The notes beneath the pieces were generated by a model, which worked only from the letters and a program-made list of their open reading frames with translations, had not been told where the DNA came from and did no database searches. A stretch of 64,000 bases of DNA from Nonomuraea sp. NEAU-A123. GTDB taxonomy: Bacteria > Actinomycetota > Actinomycetes > Streptosporangiales > Streptosporangiaceae. The stretch's first letter is position 1; each line of letters starts with the position of its first letter. The stretch covers positions 310,001-374,000 of the forward strand of contig NZ_JAHFZZ010000002.1 in the NCBI RefSeq assembly GCF_018603905.1. Direction: 5' to 3'. The position numbers were made by a program, and so were the translations under genes. This document shows, piece by piece, positions 38,862 through 47,740 of this stretch.

Positions 38862-41800
38862 GACGTTGGCGCGGCCGGGGCGCGAACCAGTTTCAGCGCG
38901 GCGGCCCGGTCCAGGCCCCGGCCCGCCGCGTAGGCGGCGTCGTAGGCGTCGCCGAGCTCGGCGCGCAGCCACGCGGACAGGCGGGCCACATCGGGGTTGA
39001 ACGCGTCGGGCGCGCCGCGCAACTGCTCGGCCGCGCCCAGCGTCCGGGCCGCGGCCGCCGGTTCGCCGCCCAGCGCCCGCGACTCCGCCACCGCCACACC
39101 CACCCGGGCCAGCACCGGCATGTCCCTGGCCGACACGCTCAGCTCGGCGGCCTGGCCGATGTGCCGCTCGGCCGCCGCCTGATCACCCACCGCCAGCGCC
39201 AGATGCGCCCTGCCGATCGACACCAGCGCCCGGAACTGCGGCACGATCGAGGGCGACTGCTCCATCGTCGCCGCCGACAGCTCGTACTCGCGCTCGGCCG
39301 TGTCAAGATCGCCTTCCAGCCGAGCCAGATCGCCGAGCCCGGCGTGGGCGAAGGCGGCGTTGCGCGCCGACTGTTCGCGGTGCGGCTGCTCGGTCATGGC
39401 GCGCAACTCGGCGCGCGCCTGCTCCACCTCGCCGCTGCGGATGCGGATCGTGGCCTGCCACACCTGGTGACCGGGGTCGAGGTCGGGGTTGAGCTGCAGC
39501 ATCAACGCCGTGGCCTCCTGGATCGAGGCGAGCGCGTCATCGAAGTCGCCGAACATCGCGTGCGCCTCGGCCAGCGACATCAGCGTCATCGCCAGCCCCC
39601 ACCGCTCACCCACCGCCCGCAGCTCGGCGGCGGAGGCGATCAGGTCCTGGCGCGAGCCGCCCATGTCACCGTCGTTCTCCTTGATGGCGGCCCGGACCAT
39701 CAGGAGCATCCCGCGAGCCCACTGGTCGGGATGGTACAGCCGCCGCTCGACCTCCCTCAGCCCCAGCGCCTTGTCGTCGGTGAACAGCGCCAGCGCCGGC
39801 CCGAGCATCGCCAGCACCGGATGGGCCGGCTCCCGCTCCGCCAGCGCGGCGATGCGGCGCAGCTCCTGCACATCCGCCTCCACCATGGTGTCATCACCGC
39901 CCAGCGCGCCGTTGATGAGCAACGTCGCCGAGGCGATCAGCCGGGCCTGCCACGGCGCCGGCCCCGGCACGTCCAGCGCCAGGTTCATCCAGCCCACCGA
40001 TTCCTGCCGGTTGCCGCGGATCGTCCAGAACACGCCCATCGCCGCCGCCAGCCGCACCGCGGTGTCGGCGTCGCCCCGGTCGACGGCGAAGTGCAGCGCG
40101 GCCAGCAGATTGTCATGCTCGGCCAGCAGCCGCGCGATCCAGGTGAGCTGCTCCCGCCCGCGCAGGTACGGCTCGGCCAGCTCGGCCAGCCGCAGGAAAT
40201 AGGCCGCGTGCCCGGCACGGGCCGGACCGATCTGCCCGGTCTCGGCCAGGCGTTCCAGGCCGTACTCCCTGATCGTCTCCAGCATGCGGAAACGGCAACC
40301 GCCGGCCGCCTGCAGCAGCGACTTGTCCAGCAAGGCCGCGACCAGATCAAGGGTCCCGCCCAGATGCTCGACGGCGGCCAGATCGAACCCGCCCGCGAAC
40401 ACCGCCAGCCGCTCGGCCAGCCGCCGCTCCGGCTCCTCCAGCAGATCCCAGCTCCACGCCACGACCGCACGCAGCGTCTGGTGCCGGGGCAGCGCCGTAC
40501 GACTGCCTCCGGTCAGCAACAGGAACCTGTCATCCAGCCGTACGACCAACTCCTCCAAACTCAACGCACGCAACCGCGCCGCGGCCAGCTCGATGGCCAG
40601 CGGCAACCCGTCAAGCCGACGGCAGACCTCCCGCACCAACCCCTGATCCAGCACCAACCCCGGACAGGCCGCCGCGACCCGATCGGCGAACAACTCCACG
40701 GCCGGCTCGACCGGCAACGGCGGGACCGGGCTGACGATCTCACCCACGATGCCCAGGGGCTCACGGCTGGTGGCCAACACCCGCAACCGCGGGCACCGGC
40801 CGAGCAGCTCTTCGGCCAGACGTGCGGCGGCGTCGACGAGGTGCTCACAGTTGTCGAGCACCAGCAGCACCCGGCCCGCCGACAGGGCCTCGACGACACG
40901 GTCGAGGGTGTCGGTCGGCGCGGCGGGGCCGGCCGGCATCGGCGCACGCCCAAGCGCGGCCAACGCCGCCTGCGGCACGTCGGCCGGATCACTGACGGGT
41001 GCCAACTCCACCAACCACACCGCACCCGGCCCCTCGTACGCCGGCTGTCCGCCTGAGCTGGCAGGTCCGCTGTTGTACGCCGGCCGCGCATACCCTTCGC
41101 CGTGGGCCGGGCCCGCATGTCTCTCTTCGTACGCCCGGTGGCCGGTCTCGTTCAGGAGGGCGGTGGCGATCGTGGTGGCGAGCCTGGTCTTGCCGGCGCC
41201 GCCCGGGCCGACGAGCGTCACCAGGCGGCTCTGTCCTAGGTGGGCGCGTACCTGGGCGATCTCGGCAGCGCGGCCGACGAAGCTGGTGAGCGGGGCACGC
41301 AGGTTGGTACGCGGACGGCGGACGGGGTCGGCTCGTAACAGCTTCAGGTGGATCTCACGCAGCTCCGGACCTGGGTCGGCACCCAGCTCGTCGGCCAGAC
41401 CCCGCCGGAAGTCCTCGTACGCGACCAGCGCCTCGGCCCGGCGTCCGGCGACGTACAGCGCCTTGAGACGGGTGGCGTGCAGCCGCTCACGCAGAGGATG
41501 ACGCGCCGCCAGCTCACCGAGCTCCGCCAACAGCCCACCCAACTCGCCATCCGCCCACCCGCCTCCGTCCGCCCACCCGCCTCCGTCCGCCCACCCGCCT
41601 TTGGCCACGCCCCCGGCTCCGGCCGCGCCCCCGGCTCCGGCCGCGCCTTCTGCTGTGCCTCCATGTCCTGCCGTCGTGCCATCTTCTGTCGCGCTCTCGC
41701 CACCTCTGGCGGCCGCGGCACCTCCCAAGCTCGCGGGGGTCGCGCCGAGTGTAGGGCCGCTTGGGCGTGTCGTGCCGTCCGTCGAGGCGCCGGTCCGTAC

Positions 41801-42469
41801 GGTCGGTGTGCCTCGAGCGGTGTGGTCCCGGCCGGTCCGGCCATAGGTTGTGCTGCCGCTGGTAGCGCGGTCCCGCGTGCTGCCGTCGTGGGTGGTATAG
41901 GCGGTGCGGCGGTCATGGTCGGTCCCGTCCTGGTCAGGGCGCTCCCGGGTTGCGTGGGCCGGGTGTGTGGGGCCTGGGCCTTCCTTCGTGAAGCGGGTCA
42001 GGTCGGCTTCCGCGCGGTCCTCGATGGCCGTCAGCCGGGCCTCCTCGAGGCGTACCGCGTATCCGGTCGCGAAGGGGGCCGTCGCGATCTCGCCCAGTGC
42101 TGGGCCGCGCCACAGGGCCAGCGCCTCGCTCAGCAGTCTGGCCGTGGCCGCTGGGTCGCTTTCGCGTCGTGCCTGCGCCGTCAGCCGGTCGAACTCCTGT
42201 ACGTCCGTGACGGCGTCGAGCTGGTAGCCGCCGGGTACCAGGGCCAGCGCCGACGGGTCGGGCAGGGCTCGCCGCAGTCGGGAGACCAGCGACTGCAGCG
42301 CGTTGGCCGGGTCGGCGGGCCGCTCGTCCGGCCACAACGCCTCGGCCAGTTCCTCGACGGTGACGATGCGCCCGGCCGACAGCGCCAGTCGTACCAGCAG
42401 CAAACGCAGCCGGGCGCCGCTGATGGCGGCGGACTCGACCTCCAGCGGCCCCAGGATTGCCACACGCAC
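38843..42469 (-). CDS. Large AfsR/BTAD-type transcriptional regulator (SARP-NB-ARC-TPR)
   Basis: A 1208-residue protein; the GTG at 42469 starts VRVAILGPLEVE, the standard SARP opening. Order of parts: OmpR-like winged helix (about 1-90, with LRLLLVRLALSAGRIVTVEE); bacterial transcriptional activation domain split by a low-complexity insertion (about 165-285, Thr/Gly/Ala rich with GWADGG repeats), resuming at HPLRERLHATRLKALYVAGR; NB-ARC ATPase with Walker A VTLVGPGGAGKTRLATTIAT and Walker B RVLLVLDNCEHLVDAA; then TPR-like repeats to the end. Such proteins activate secondary-metabolism or stress genes after ATP-dependent assembly. Its target is not evident in this window. It overlaps the permease remnant by 19 bases. 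Confidence 0.88.
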   Translation of the reverse strand: MRVAILGPLEVESAAISGARLRLLLVRLALSAGRIVTVEELAEALWPDERPADPANALQSLVSRLRRALPDPSALALVPGGYQLDAVTDVQEFDRLTAQARRESDPAATARLLSEALALWRGPALGEIATAPFATGYAVRLEEARLTAIEDRAEADLTRFTKEGPGPTHPAHATRERPDQDGTDHDRRTAYTTHDGSTRDRATSGSTTYGRTGRDHTARGTPTVRTGASTDGTTRPSGPTLGATPASLGGAAAARGGESATEDGTTAGHGGTAEGAAGAGGAAGAGGVAKGGWADGGGWADGGGWADGELGGLLAELGELAARHPLRERLHATRLKALYVAGRRAEALVAYEDFRRGLADELGADPGPELREIHLKLLRADPVRRPRTNLRAPLTSFVGRAAEIAQVRAHLGQSRLVTLVGPGGAGKTRLATTIATALLNETGHRAYEERHAGPAHGEGYARPAYNSGPASSGGQPAYEGPGAVWLVELAPVSDPADVPQAALAALGRAPMPAGPAAPTDTLDRVVEALSAGRVLLVLDNCEHLVDAAARLAEELLGRCPRLRVLATSREPLGIVGEIVSPVPPLPVEPAVELFADRVAAACPGLVLDQGLVREVCRRLDGLPLAIELAAARLRALSLEELVVRLDDRFLLLTGGSRTALPRHQTLRAVVAWSWDLLEEPERRLAERLAVFAGGFDLAAVEHLGGTLDLVAALLDKSLLQAAGGCRFRMLETIREYGLERLAETGQIGPARAGHAAYFLRLAELAEPYLRGREQLTWIARLLAEHDNLLAALHFAVDRGDADTAVRLAAAMGVFWTIRGNRQESVGWMNLALDVPGPAPWQARLIASATLLINGALGGDDTMVEADVQELRRIAALAEREPAHPVLAMLGPALALFTDDKALGLREVERRLYHPDQWARGMLLMVRAAIKENDGDMGGSRQDLIASAAELRAVGERWGLAMTLMSLAEAHAMFGDFDDALASIQEATALMLQLNPDLDPGHQVWQATIRIRSGEVEQARAELRAMTEQPHREQSARNAAFAHAGLGDLARLEGDLDTAEREYELSAATMEQSPSIVPQFRALVSIGRAHLALAVGDQAAAERHIGQAAELSVSARDMPVLARVGVAVAESRALGGEPAAAARTLGAAEQLRGAPDAFNPDVARLSAWLRAELGDAYDAAYAAGRGLDRAAALKLVRAPAAPTSQARRR

Positions 42470-42800
42470 ACGACCATGCTGCCACCTCGACGCCCTTCCC
42501 TCGCCGACACGACTGCCGCACAGGCACCCGCCCGCACAGGCACCCGCCCGCACAGGCACCCGCCCGCACAGGCACCCGCCCGCACAGGCACCCGCCCGCA
42601 TAGGCGCCGTCCCAAGCGGGCGAGCCGTCCGGGCGGGGCCAGGGAGAGCGCGCCCTCCGAGAGCGAGCCCAAACGCACGAGCCCAACCAAAAACCAGCCC
42701 AACCAGACAAGCCCAAACGCACGGGCTCAAAACGGACGGGCTCAAACGGACAAGCTCGTGCGCTCAGGCGAGGTCGGCTGAGCGCGAGCGCGGAATGCCG
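42470..42800. other. Intergenic region between the AfsR-type regulator and a hydrolase
   Basis: This 331-base gap holds the five-unit tandem repeat at 42521-42600 and a run of Lys/Pro-type A- and C-rich sequence (42660-42770). The latter has several degenerate copies of the word CCCAAACGCACGGGCTCAA on the plus strand, for example near 42668, 42713 and 42736. No convincing gene is present; the frames crossing it are low-complexity. Confidence 0.6.
42521..42600. repeat. Five exact tandem copies of a 16-bp unit
   Basis: The unit CAGGCACCCGCCCGCA repeats five times without a mismatch, 80 bases in all, followed by a degenerate copy start (TAGGCGCC). It lies 52-131 bases upstream of the regulator start at 42469, inside its likely promoter region, so copy number could influence expression. 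It has no spacers and is not a CRISPR array. Confidence 0.9.
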
Positions 42801-44159
42801 TCAGGCGTGCCAGTCCGTCACGCCGCCCGGGACGGGCGCCTCCGGGTCGTACGGGTCGCGGGTGAAGATGAACGTGTTGAGGTCGAGGTGATCGGCCGCC
42901 ACCCGCAGCGTCTCGCCGGCGTAGTAGCCATCGAGCCCCAGCCAGCTGCCGTCGTCCTGCGGCGCGAACCGGGACGCCCGGCCCGCGCCGCCCACCGGCG
43001 TCAGTGCCAGGCCGCCGTCGGGCAGCAGCCGCAGCGAGTACGGCTTGGGCCCCCAGTGCCACAGCCCGGTCAGCGCCAGCAGGGCGGGATCGGCGGGGGA
43101 GGGGCGCCACTGCTGGGGCAGGCGGGGCTCGTGTTCGTCGAGGATGTCCAGCAGGTCGGTGGTCAGGGTGTAGGTGAGGCCGCTGGTGGTGTTGGCCATG
43201 AACAGCACCCCCACCTGGTCGGCCGGGTCGGCCCAGACGGTGGCCAGGAAGCCGGGCATGGACCCGGTGTGACCGGCCAGACGGCGTCCGGCGTGCCGGG
43301 TCAGTTGCAGGCCGAGCCCGTACCCGGAGGTCCAGGCGTCGCCGTCGTCGACGGTGGCGGGCTCGCGCATCTCGGCGAGGGTGGCGGGGGACAGGACGCC
43401 GCCGGTGTCGCCGGCCACGAACGCCGCCCAGCGGGCCAGGTCGGTGGTCGTGGACCACAGCTGCCCGGCGGGCGCCATGGCGGCGGCGTCGTGTTCGGGC
43501 TCGGGCAGCAGCACCTCGGCCCACGGGTGGACGGCGTACCCGGTGGCGTGCGGGGCGCGCGGCCGCTCGGTGGTGGCCGACATGCCGAGCGGATCGAGAA
43601 CCTCTTGCTGTACGGCCCGCAACCAGGGCACGCCGCGCAGCCGGGTGATCAGCTCGCCGAGCAGGGCGTAGCCGAGGTTGGAGTAGTGGAAGCGGCGGCC
43701 GGGCCGGTGTTTGGCGTGCTCCGGCCCGAGCAGGGCGAGCAGTTCGTCCGGCGGCAGGCCGGCCGTGCGTTCCCACCAGCCGGTGGGCGGCTCGGCGGTC
43801 AGCCCGCCGGTGTGGGACAGCAGCTGGGCGATGGTCACCTCGCCGAAGGGGGTGTCCGGCAGGTGTTTGGCCAGGGGGTCGAGCAGGTCGAGGCGGCCTT
43901 CGTCGCGCAGCCGCATGACGACGGTGGCGACCAGGCTCTTGGTGATCGAGCCGAGCCGGTACTGGGTGTCCTCAGTGGGCGCCCCACCGTCACCAGCGCC
44001 GCCTTCACCGGCGGAGCCGTGGAAGCCACGAGCGCCGAACCAGGCCAGCCTCCCCTCCCGTACGATCGCGGCCGTCAGCGACGGCACCCTGCACTCGGCC
44101 TGTTCGACGGCCAGCCTGCGCAGCAGCGCCCGCCCCGTCGTCTCGCCCACCTGATTCAT
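42801..44159 (-). CDS. Serine hydrolase, class C beta-lactamase family
   Basis: A 452-residue protein from the ATG at 44159 (MNQVGETTGRALLRRLAVEQ). The nucleophile motif SxxK is SITK in YRLGSITKSLVATVVMRL near residue 70, YxN is YSN in FHYSNLGYALLGELI, and the HxG motif is HTG in RLAGHTGSMPGFLATV. An extra C-terminal beta domain (about 345-452) follows. No signal peptide is visible, so it is probably cytoplasmic. Members are esterases, D-aminopeptidases or lactamases. Eighteen bases separate it from the downstream end of the amine-oxidase-like gene, same strand. Confidence 0.87.
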   Translation of the reverse strand: MNQVGETTGRALLRRLAVEQAECRVPSLTAAIVREGRLAWFGARGFHGSAGEGGAGDGGAPTEDTQYRLGSITKSLVATVVMRLRDEGRLDLLDPLAKHLPDTPFGEVTIAQLLSHTGGLTAEPPTGWWERTAGLPPDELLALLGPEHAKHRPGRRFHYSNLGYALLGELITRLRGVPWLRAVQQEVLDPLGMSATTERPRAPHATGYAVHPWAEVLLPEPEHDAAAMAPAGQLWSTTTDLARWAAFVAGDTGGVLSPATLAEMREPATVDDGDAWTSGYGLGLQLTRHAGRRLAGHTGSMPGFLATVWADPADQVGVLFMANTTSGLTYTLTTDLLDILDEHEPRLPQQWRPSPADPALLALTGLWHWGPKPYSLRLLPDGGLALTPVGGAGRASRFAPQDDGSWLGLDGYYAGETLRVAADHLDLNTFIFTRDPYDPEAPVPGGVTDWHA

Positions 44160-44177
44160 GGACGCCAAGCCTAGCCG

Positions 44178-45725
44178 TCAGATCGGCACCAGTTCCGGCC
44201 CGATCAGCTCGCCCTGGTGCGGCTGCGGGTGGGCCTGGTCGTGGTAGTAGTGGCCGGCGTACCAGACGACGACGTTGGCGCCGTCGATGCTCTCGCTGTT
44301 GAGGAAACGTCCGAGGGCGGCCCGGTCACGCGGGCCGGGGTTGCCGTCTTCCAGTTCGGCCGGGTGGTGGCGCAGGAACCACAGGTCGGACACCCCGTAG
44401 GCGTCGGCGCTGTCGTCGAAGGGGCCGGGGTGGATCTGGTAGCCGCGGCCGGAGGACTTGTCGCGTACCTGCCAGTAGCGGCCGGGGGCGCGGCGGCGGG
44501 TGGTCTCGCGGATGATGGGCACCGGGTCGGGGATGATCGGCCCCTGGTCGATCTGCTCGATGACGTCGTTGGCGGCGCCTTCGATGTCGAAGTCGAAGCG
44601 CCAGTAGGCGTGGTGGCGGTGCACCATGCAGGTCATCGGGTTGGCCGTGGCGGCGAAGCCGAAGCGGGGCCGGATGGTGCCGTCGTCGCCGAGCCGCCAG
44701 TCGCTGGCGTAGCGGTACCAGCCGGCCTGGATCTCGCTGACGATGCGCAGTTCGTCGCCGTCGTGGTGGAAGGCGACGCCCTGGAAGCCGCCGGAGTCGC
44801 TGTCGGGCCGTTCGAGGATGGTACGCGGCGGACTGTCGCACAGCCGCCAGCCCCAGCCGACCGGGTCAGTGCCGCCGGCCGAGAAGCGGGTCTCGGAGGA
44901 GGCGTCGTCGCGGAAGGTGGTGCCCTGCTCGTACTCGACGTTCAGGATGGGTACGTGCGCCTGGCGCAGTACCAGCCGGCCCCGGTAGCGGACCTCGCGC
45001 AGCTCCACGCCCGATCCGACGCCGGGGTTCTGCGGGGCGGAGGCGCGCGGCCGTACGACCAGCAGGTTCCACAGCTCGCTGGTGCCGCGCAGGAGGCGTA
45101 CCCGCACCTGGTCGGGGCCGCCGCGGTCGGCCAGGGGGTCGATGCCTTCGGGGACGGTGTGCTCGCAGTCGTGGTGCATGCGCACGTCGATGCTCGCCGG
45201 AGCCCAGTCGACGGCCTGGGCGGCGGTGTCGACCGCGACGATGCGGTGGCGTACCCCGGTGGGCTCGTGCGGGGTGTAGATGCCGAGGGTGGGACGGCGC
45301 ACGGTGGTGCCGTCGGGGTTTTCCAGATCGGCCAGCGGCGGCATGGGCCGGTAGACGATCACGTCGCCGCCGGCCGGGAAGTGGGGGTCGGCGCGCAGGA
45401 TGGCGGCTGCCTCGATCAGTTCGTCGTGGCTGGGCGGCGGCCGGTGGGCGCTGGGCCGGATCTCGGCGCGTTCGGGCCGGTCGAGGGTGCCGCGCAGTTC
45501 GATGGCGCGGTTGCCGGCCGGGTCGAAGACGGTGGCGCGGAAGGGGGCGTTCTCGCCCGGGTCGTGGCCGAGCGCGGCGGCGGGGCCGATGGTCAGCCGG
45601 TCGGGATCGGCGACCTCCAGTGCGGACAGCACGCCGGGGTGGCGGGCCACGGCTTGGCGCAGTTGCTCGGCGCTCAGCCCGGCGCGGGGGACGGCCTCGA
45701 TGATGACGCGTACGTCGTCGCTCAT
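44178..45725 (-). CDS. Copper amine oxidase-like protein with altered TPQ motif
   Basis: A 515-residue protein from the ATG at 45725. N-terminal residues 1-100 resemble the small N domains of amine oxidases. The C-terminal region aligns with the catalytic beta-sandwich: copper ligands are kept as CMVHRHHAYWRFDFDIEG and a late His in VVWYAGHYYHDQAHP. The topaquinone-forming motif N-Y-[DE]-Y is replaced by W-Y-R-Y (IQAGWYRYASDWRLGDDGTI). The precursor Tyr remains but its conserved neighbours do not, so cofactor formation is uncertain. The protein has no secretion signal and is shorter than typical 640-residue enzymes. It could be an active divergent oxidase or a non-enzymatic copper protein. 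Confidence 0.75.
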   Translation of the reverse strand: MSDDVRVIIEAVPRAGLSAEQLRQAVARHPGVLSALEVADPDRLTIGPAAALGHDPGENAPFRATVFDPAGNRAIELRGTLDRPERAEIRPSAHRPPPSHDELIEAAAILRADPHFPAGGDVIVYRPMPPLADLENPDGTTVRRPTLGIYTPHEPTGVRHRIVAVDTAAQAVDWAPASIDVRMHHDCEHTVPEGIDPLADRGGPDQVRVRLLRGTSELWNLLVVRPRASAPQNPGVGSGVELREVRYRGRLVLRQAHVPILNVEYEQGTTFRDDASSETRFSAGGTDPVGWGWRLCDSPPRTILERPDSDSGGFQGVAFHHDGDELRIVSEIQAGWYRYASDWRLGDDGTIRPRFGFAATANPMTCMVHRHHAYWRFDFDIEGAANDVIEQIDQGPIIPDPVPIIRETTRRRAPGRYWQVRDKSSGRGYQIHPGPFDDSADAYGVSDLWFLRHHPAELEDGNPGPRDRAALGRFLNSESIDGANVVVWYAGHYYHDQAHPQPHQGELIGPELVPI

Positions 45726-45806
45726 GCATGGGTCATACAGGGTGGCAGGCGCGGCCGGAAGACCCAGAAGCCCAGCGGGACGGGCGCGGCCGGACGGTCC
45801 AGCGGC

Positions 45807-46754
45807 TCAGCGGGACGGCGTGCGGTCGAAGGCGTCCAGGATGACGTCGGTGGCGTCGAGGTCGCGGGCGGTGGCGCCCAGCCGCGGCACGCGCAGGGGT
45901 CCCGGCCAGGTGTGGCCGCCGCCCTTGACCGTGTACAGGCCCACCGACACGCCGTCGCGGCAGGATTTCCAGCCGCGCAGCCGTACCTGGGAGGACAGGG
46001 CGGAGGTGGTGCGGCCGGTGCAGCCCAGGACGCGCGCCCAGGCGTCGACGACCTGCTCGACGGGCTTGAGGACGACCATGCCGGCCAGGACGCGCAGCCG
46101 GCCGGAGGAGTTCTGCAGGGGGTGGCCGCCCTGGTAGGGGACGATGTCGTCGGCGGTGCCGTGGAAGGCGATGATCGTGGTCGGCGCGGCTTCGGCGCAG
46201 GGCTGGACGATGTTGATCCCGGCCACGGGCGCGATCCCGGCCAGGCGGCCGTTCATGGCGCAGATCAGGCCGGTGGACATGCCGGCGCCATAAGACATGC
46301 CGGCGGCGAACTCACGCCCGCGCTCGGCGCACAGTCCTTGTTCGAGGTGGTCGAGCAGCGCGGTGAGGAAGCCGGTGTCGTCGGGGCCGTAGGTGTGCGG
46401 CAGCGTCCAGCCGAGCCGGCCCTCGGCTGCCTGCGGGGTGGCCACGATGTAGCCGCGCCGGGACCCGGCCTCGGGCAGGCGGCTGTAGGCGGCCTGCTGG
46501 GCGGCGCTGGAGCCGAGGCCGTGCAGGTTGAGCAGGACCGGATGCGGTCCGTGGCCCTGGGGCACCGACAGCAGGTAGCGGCGCTTGAGGCCGCCGAACG
46601 TCAAGGTGTGCCTGCCCGGTCCGAGCCGGGCGCTCTTCTTGGAGCAGCCGCCGGCGGAGGACGGCGACGACGGCGAGGAGACGGGAGCCGAGGAGAGGGG
46701 GGCGGCGGTGCAGCCGGCCAGCAGCAGCACCAGCATGATCACGCGTTTGAGCAT
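45807..46754 (-). CDS. PHB-depolymerase/feruloyl-esterase-like lipoprotein
   Basis: A 315-residue lipoprotein from the ATG at 46754. The signal MLKRVIMLVLLLAGC ends in lipobox LAGC at residues 12-15 and is followed by a Ser/Pro linker. The mature domain resembles LpqC-type polyhydroxybutyrate depolymerases: HPVLLNLHGLGSSAAQQ, the nucleophile FAAGMSYGAGMSTGLICAM (Ser in GMSYG), the Asp region FHGTADDIVPYQGGHPL and the terminal His in VKGGGHTWPGP. It hydrolyses ester bonds outside the membrane; polymer versus small-ester preference is unknown. Confidence 0.88.
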   Translation of the reverse strand: MLKRVIMLVLLLAGCTAAPLSSAPVSSPSSPSSAGGCSKKSARLGPGRHTLTFGGLKRRYLLSVPQGHGPHPVLLNLHGLGSSAAQQAAYSRLPEAGSRRGYIVATPQAAEGRLGWTLPHTYGPDDTGFLTALLDHLEQGLCAERGREFAAGMSYGAGMSTGLICAMNGRLAGIAPVAGINIVQPCAEAAPTTIIAFHGTADDIVPYQGGHPLQNSSGRLRVLAGMVVLKPVEQVVDAWARVLGCTGRTTSALSSQVRLRGWKSCRDGVSVGLYTVKGGGHTWPGPLRVPRLGATARDLDATDVILDAFDRTPSR

Positions 46755-46820
46755 CGCGCCTCCCGGGTCGGCGGCAGAAAGTCCCCCTCGTAGTGTCCCT
46801 GCTCCTTTCCTTCGTGCGGA

Positions 46821-46849
46821 CGGCCCCGGTCGGCGAGCGACCGGGGCCG
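46821..46849. terminator. Strong GC hairpin terminator
   Basis: CGGCCCCGGTCG (46821-46832) pairs perfectly with CGACCGGGGCCG (46838-46849) around a five-base loop. It lies 15 bases after the stop of the minus-strand gene 46864-47223 and is its likely terminator. Confidence 0.75.
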
Positions 46850-46863
46850 GAGACTGCGGAAGG

Positions 46864-47223
46864 TCAGTCGGCGCAGATGGCGAAGACGCTGATGCCGACG
46901 TCGTTGTAGCCGATCTGGCGGCCGAGGGCGATCCAGCCGCGGCCGTCATCGGTGGGGAACGAGCCGACGAGGATGGCGCCGTTGCCGCGGGCTTCGGCGC
47001 CGCCGCCCAGGACCTTCTTGGCGCCGGGGCAGTAGAGGGTCCGGCGCTGGAAGTTGGGCACGTTCGCGTTGGGCAGCGTGACGAGCTGGTAGCCGGGCGG
47101 CAGCGCGTGGGCCGCGGCCGCGGGCGCGGGAGCGGAGGTGGCGTTGGCCGCGGTGACGGCGGTGGCCGTCGTTAGGCACGCGCCGGTGAGGAGGACGGCC
47201 AGGGCGAGGGACTTCTTGTGCAT
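46864..47223 (-). CDS. Small secreted protein of unknown function
   Basis: A 119-residue protein from the ATG at 47223 with AAGGAGAG upstream. A Sec signal occupies about residues 1-27 (KKSLALAVLLTGACLTTATA). The mature part has two Cys (LYCPGAKKVLGGG and VFAICAD) and a run resembling secreted proteins with YCPxGKKVLGGGAE, GNGAILVGSFPTDDGRGWIA. That pattern recurs in actinobacterial exported proteins without known role. A strong terminator follows. Confidence 0.75.
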   Translation of the reverse strand: MHKKSLALAVLLTGACLTTATAVTAANATSAPAPAAAAHALPPGYQLVTLPNANVPNFQRRTLYCPGAKKVLGGGAEARGNGAILVGSFPTDDGRGWIALGRQIGYNDVGISVFAICAD

Positions 47224-47428
47224 CGCTCTCCTTACGTTGTTCCCCGGCTCACCGCCGTCCGCGGGCGTGAAACCACTCGCGGGGTGGAAGTGATCGGGGA
47301 GACAGAGGGCTTACACGAAGAGTATCCATACCACTACGCTGAGTGTCGATGGGGAATCATGTTCGAGATGTGGACGTCTCGAGAGCGGCAACGCACCCAA
47401 GCCGCGATCTGACCATGATCATCTAAAA

Positions 47429-47455
47429 AGGAACATAATTCAGGTTATGTTTCCT
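47429..47455. promoter_or_regulatory. AT-rich inverted repeat upstream of small gene
   Basis: AGGAACATAA (47429-47438) mirrors TTATGTTTCCT (47445-47455) with one extra base. It is in a locally AT-rich patch 50 bases before the ATG at 47507, with TAGGCT at 47464 as a possible -10. It could be an operator or the start of a promoter; its position at the edge of the recombinase-bearing segment is notable. Confidence 0.4.
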
Positions 47456-47506
47456 TCTCGTGTTAGGCTCGAAAGTGATCACCACCCTGGCGAAAGAAGA
47501 TCACCC

Positions 47507-47710
47507 ATGAGTGAGACACACTTCCCGCTGACCCTGCGCGTCACGGTCAGCGGAGCGACACCAGACGAGATCAGAGAGAAGGCCAGAACGCAGGCGCTGA
47601 GCTTCTTCGGTCCCAACTCCGAGCTGGACGTCCTCAGCGCCGAAGCCGAGGCCGACGGAGAGCACCACAACCGCTACTGCGCCACCGTCGTCTTCCGCCG
47701 GGTGGCCTGA
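47507..47710 (+). CDS. Small conserved-looking hypothetical protein
   Basis: A 67-residue protein from the ATG at 47507 (MSETHFPLTLRVTVSGATPD), which follows CGAAAGAAGATC; the GTG-free upstream frame adds nothing family-like. Predicted alternation of strand, helix (EIREKARTQALSFFG) and strands (RYCATVVFRRV) suggests a small alpha/beta protein. It lies 30 bases before the recombinase gene in the same direction and may be co-transcribed. No function recognised. Confidence 0.6.
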   Translation: MSETHFPLTLRVTVSGATPDEIREKARTQALSFFGPNSELDVLSAEAEADGEHHNRYCATVVFRRVA

Positions 47711-47740
47711 TGACCTCGCACACCGTGGCAGCCGGTGGGC

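Noticed and set aside
38426..41056. Very long plus-strand frame (876 codons) opposite the AfsR-type gene
   Set aside because: It is the antisense shadow of the regulator: no family motifs, Arg/Gln/Gly-rich composition typical of the reversed frame of a high-GC gene.
42521..42600. Tandem 16-base repeats as a possible CRISPR array
   Set aside because: Units are directly adjacent with no spacers, and no cas genes are in the window.
44217..46793. 858-codon plus-strand frame opposite the amine-oxidase and esterase genes
   Set aside because: Low-complexity Gly/Val/Asp/Ala composition and no domain; both minus-strand genes have clear catalytic motifs.
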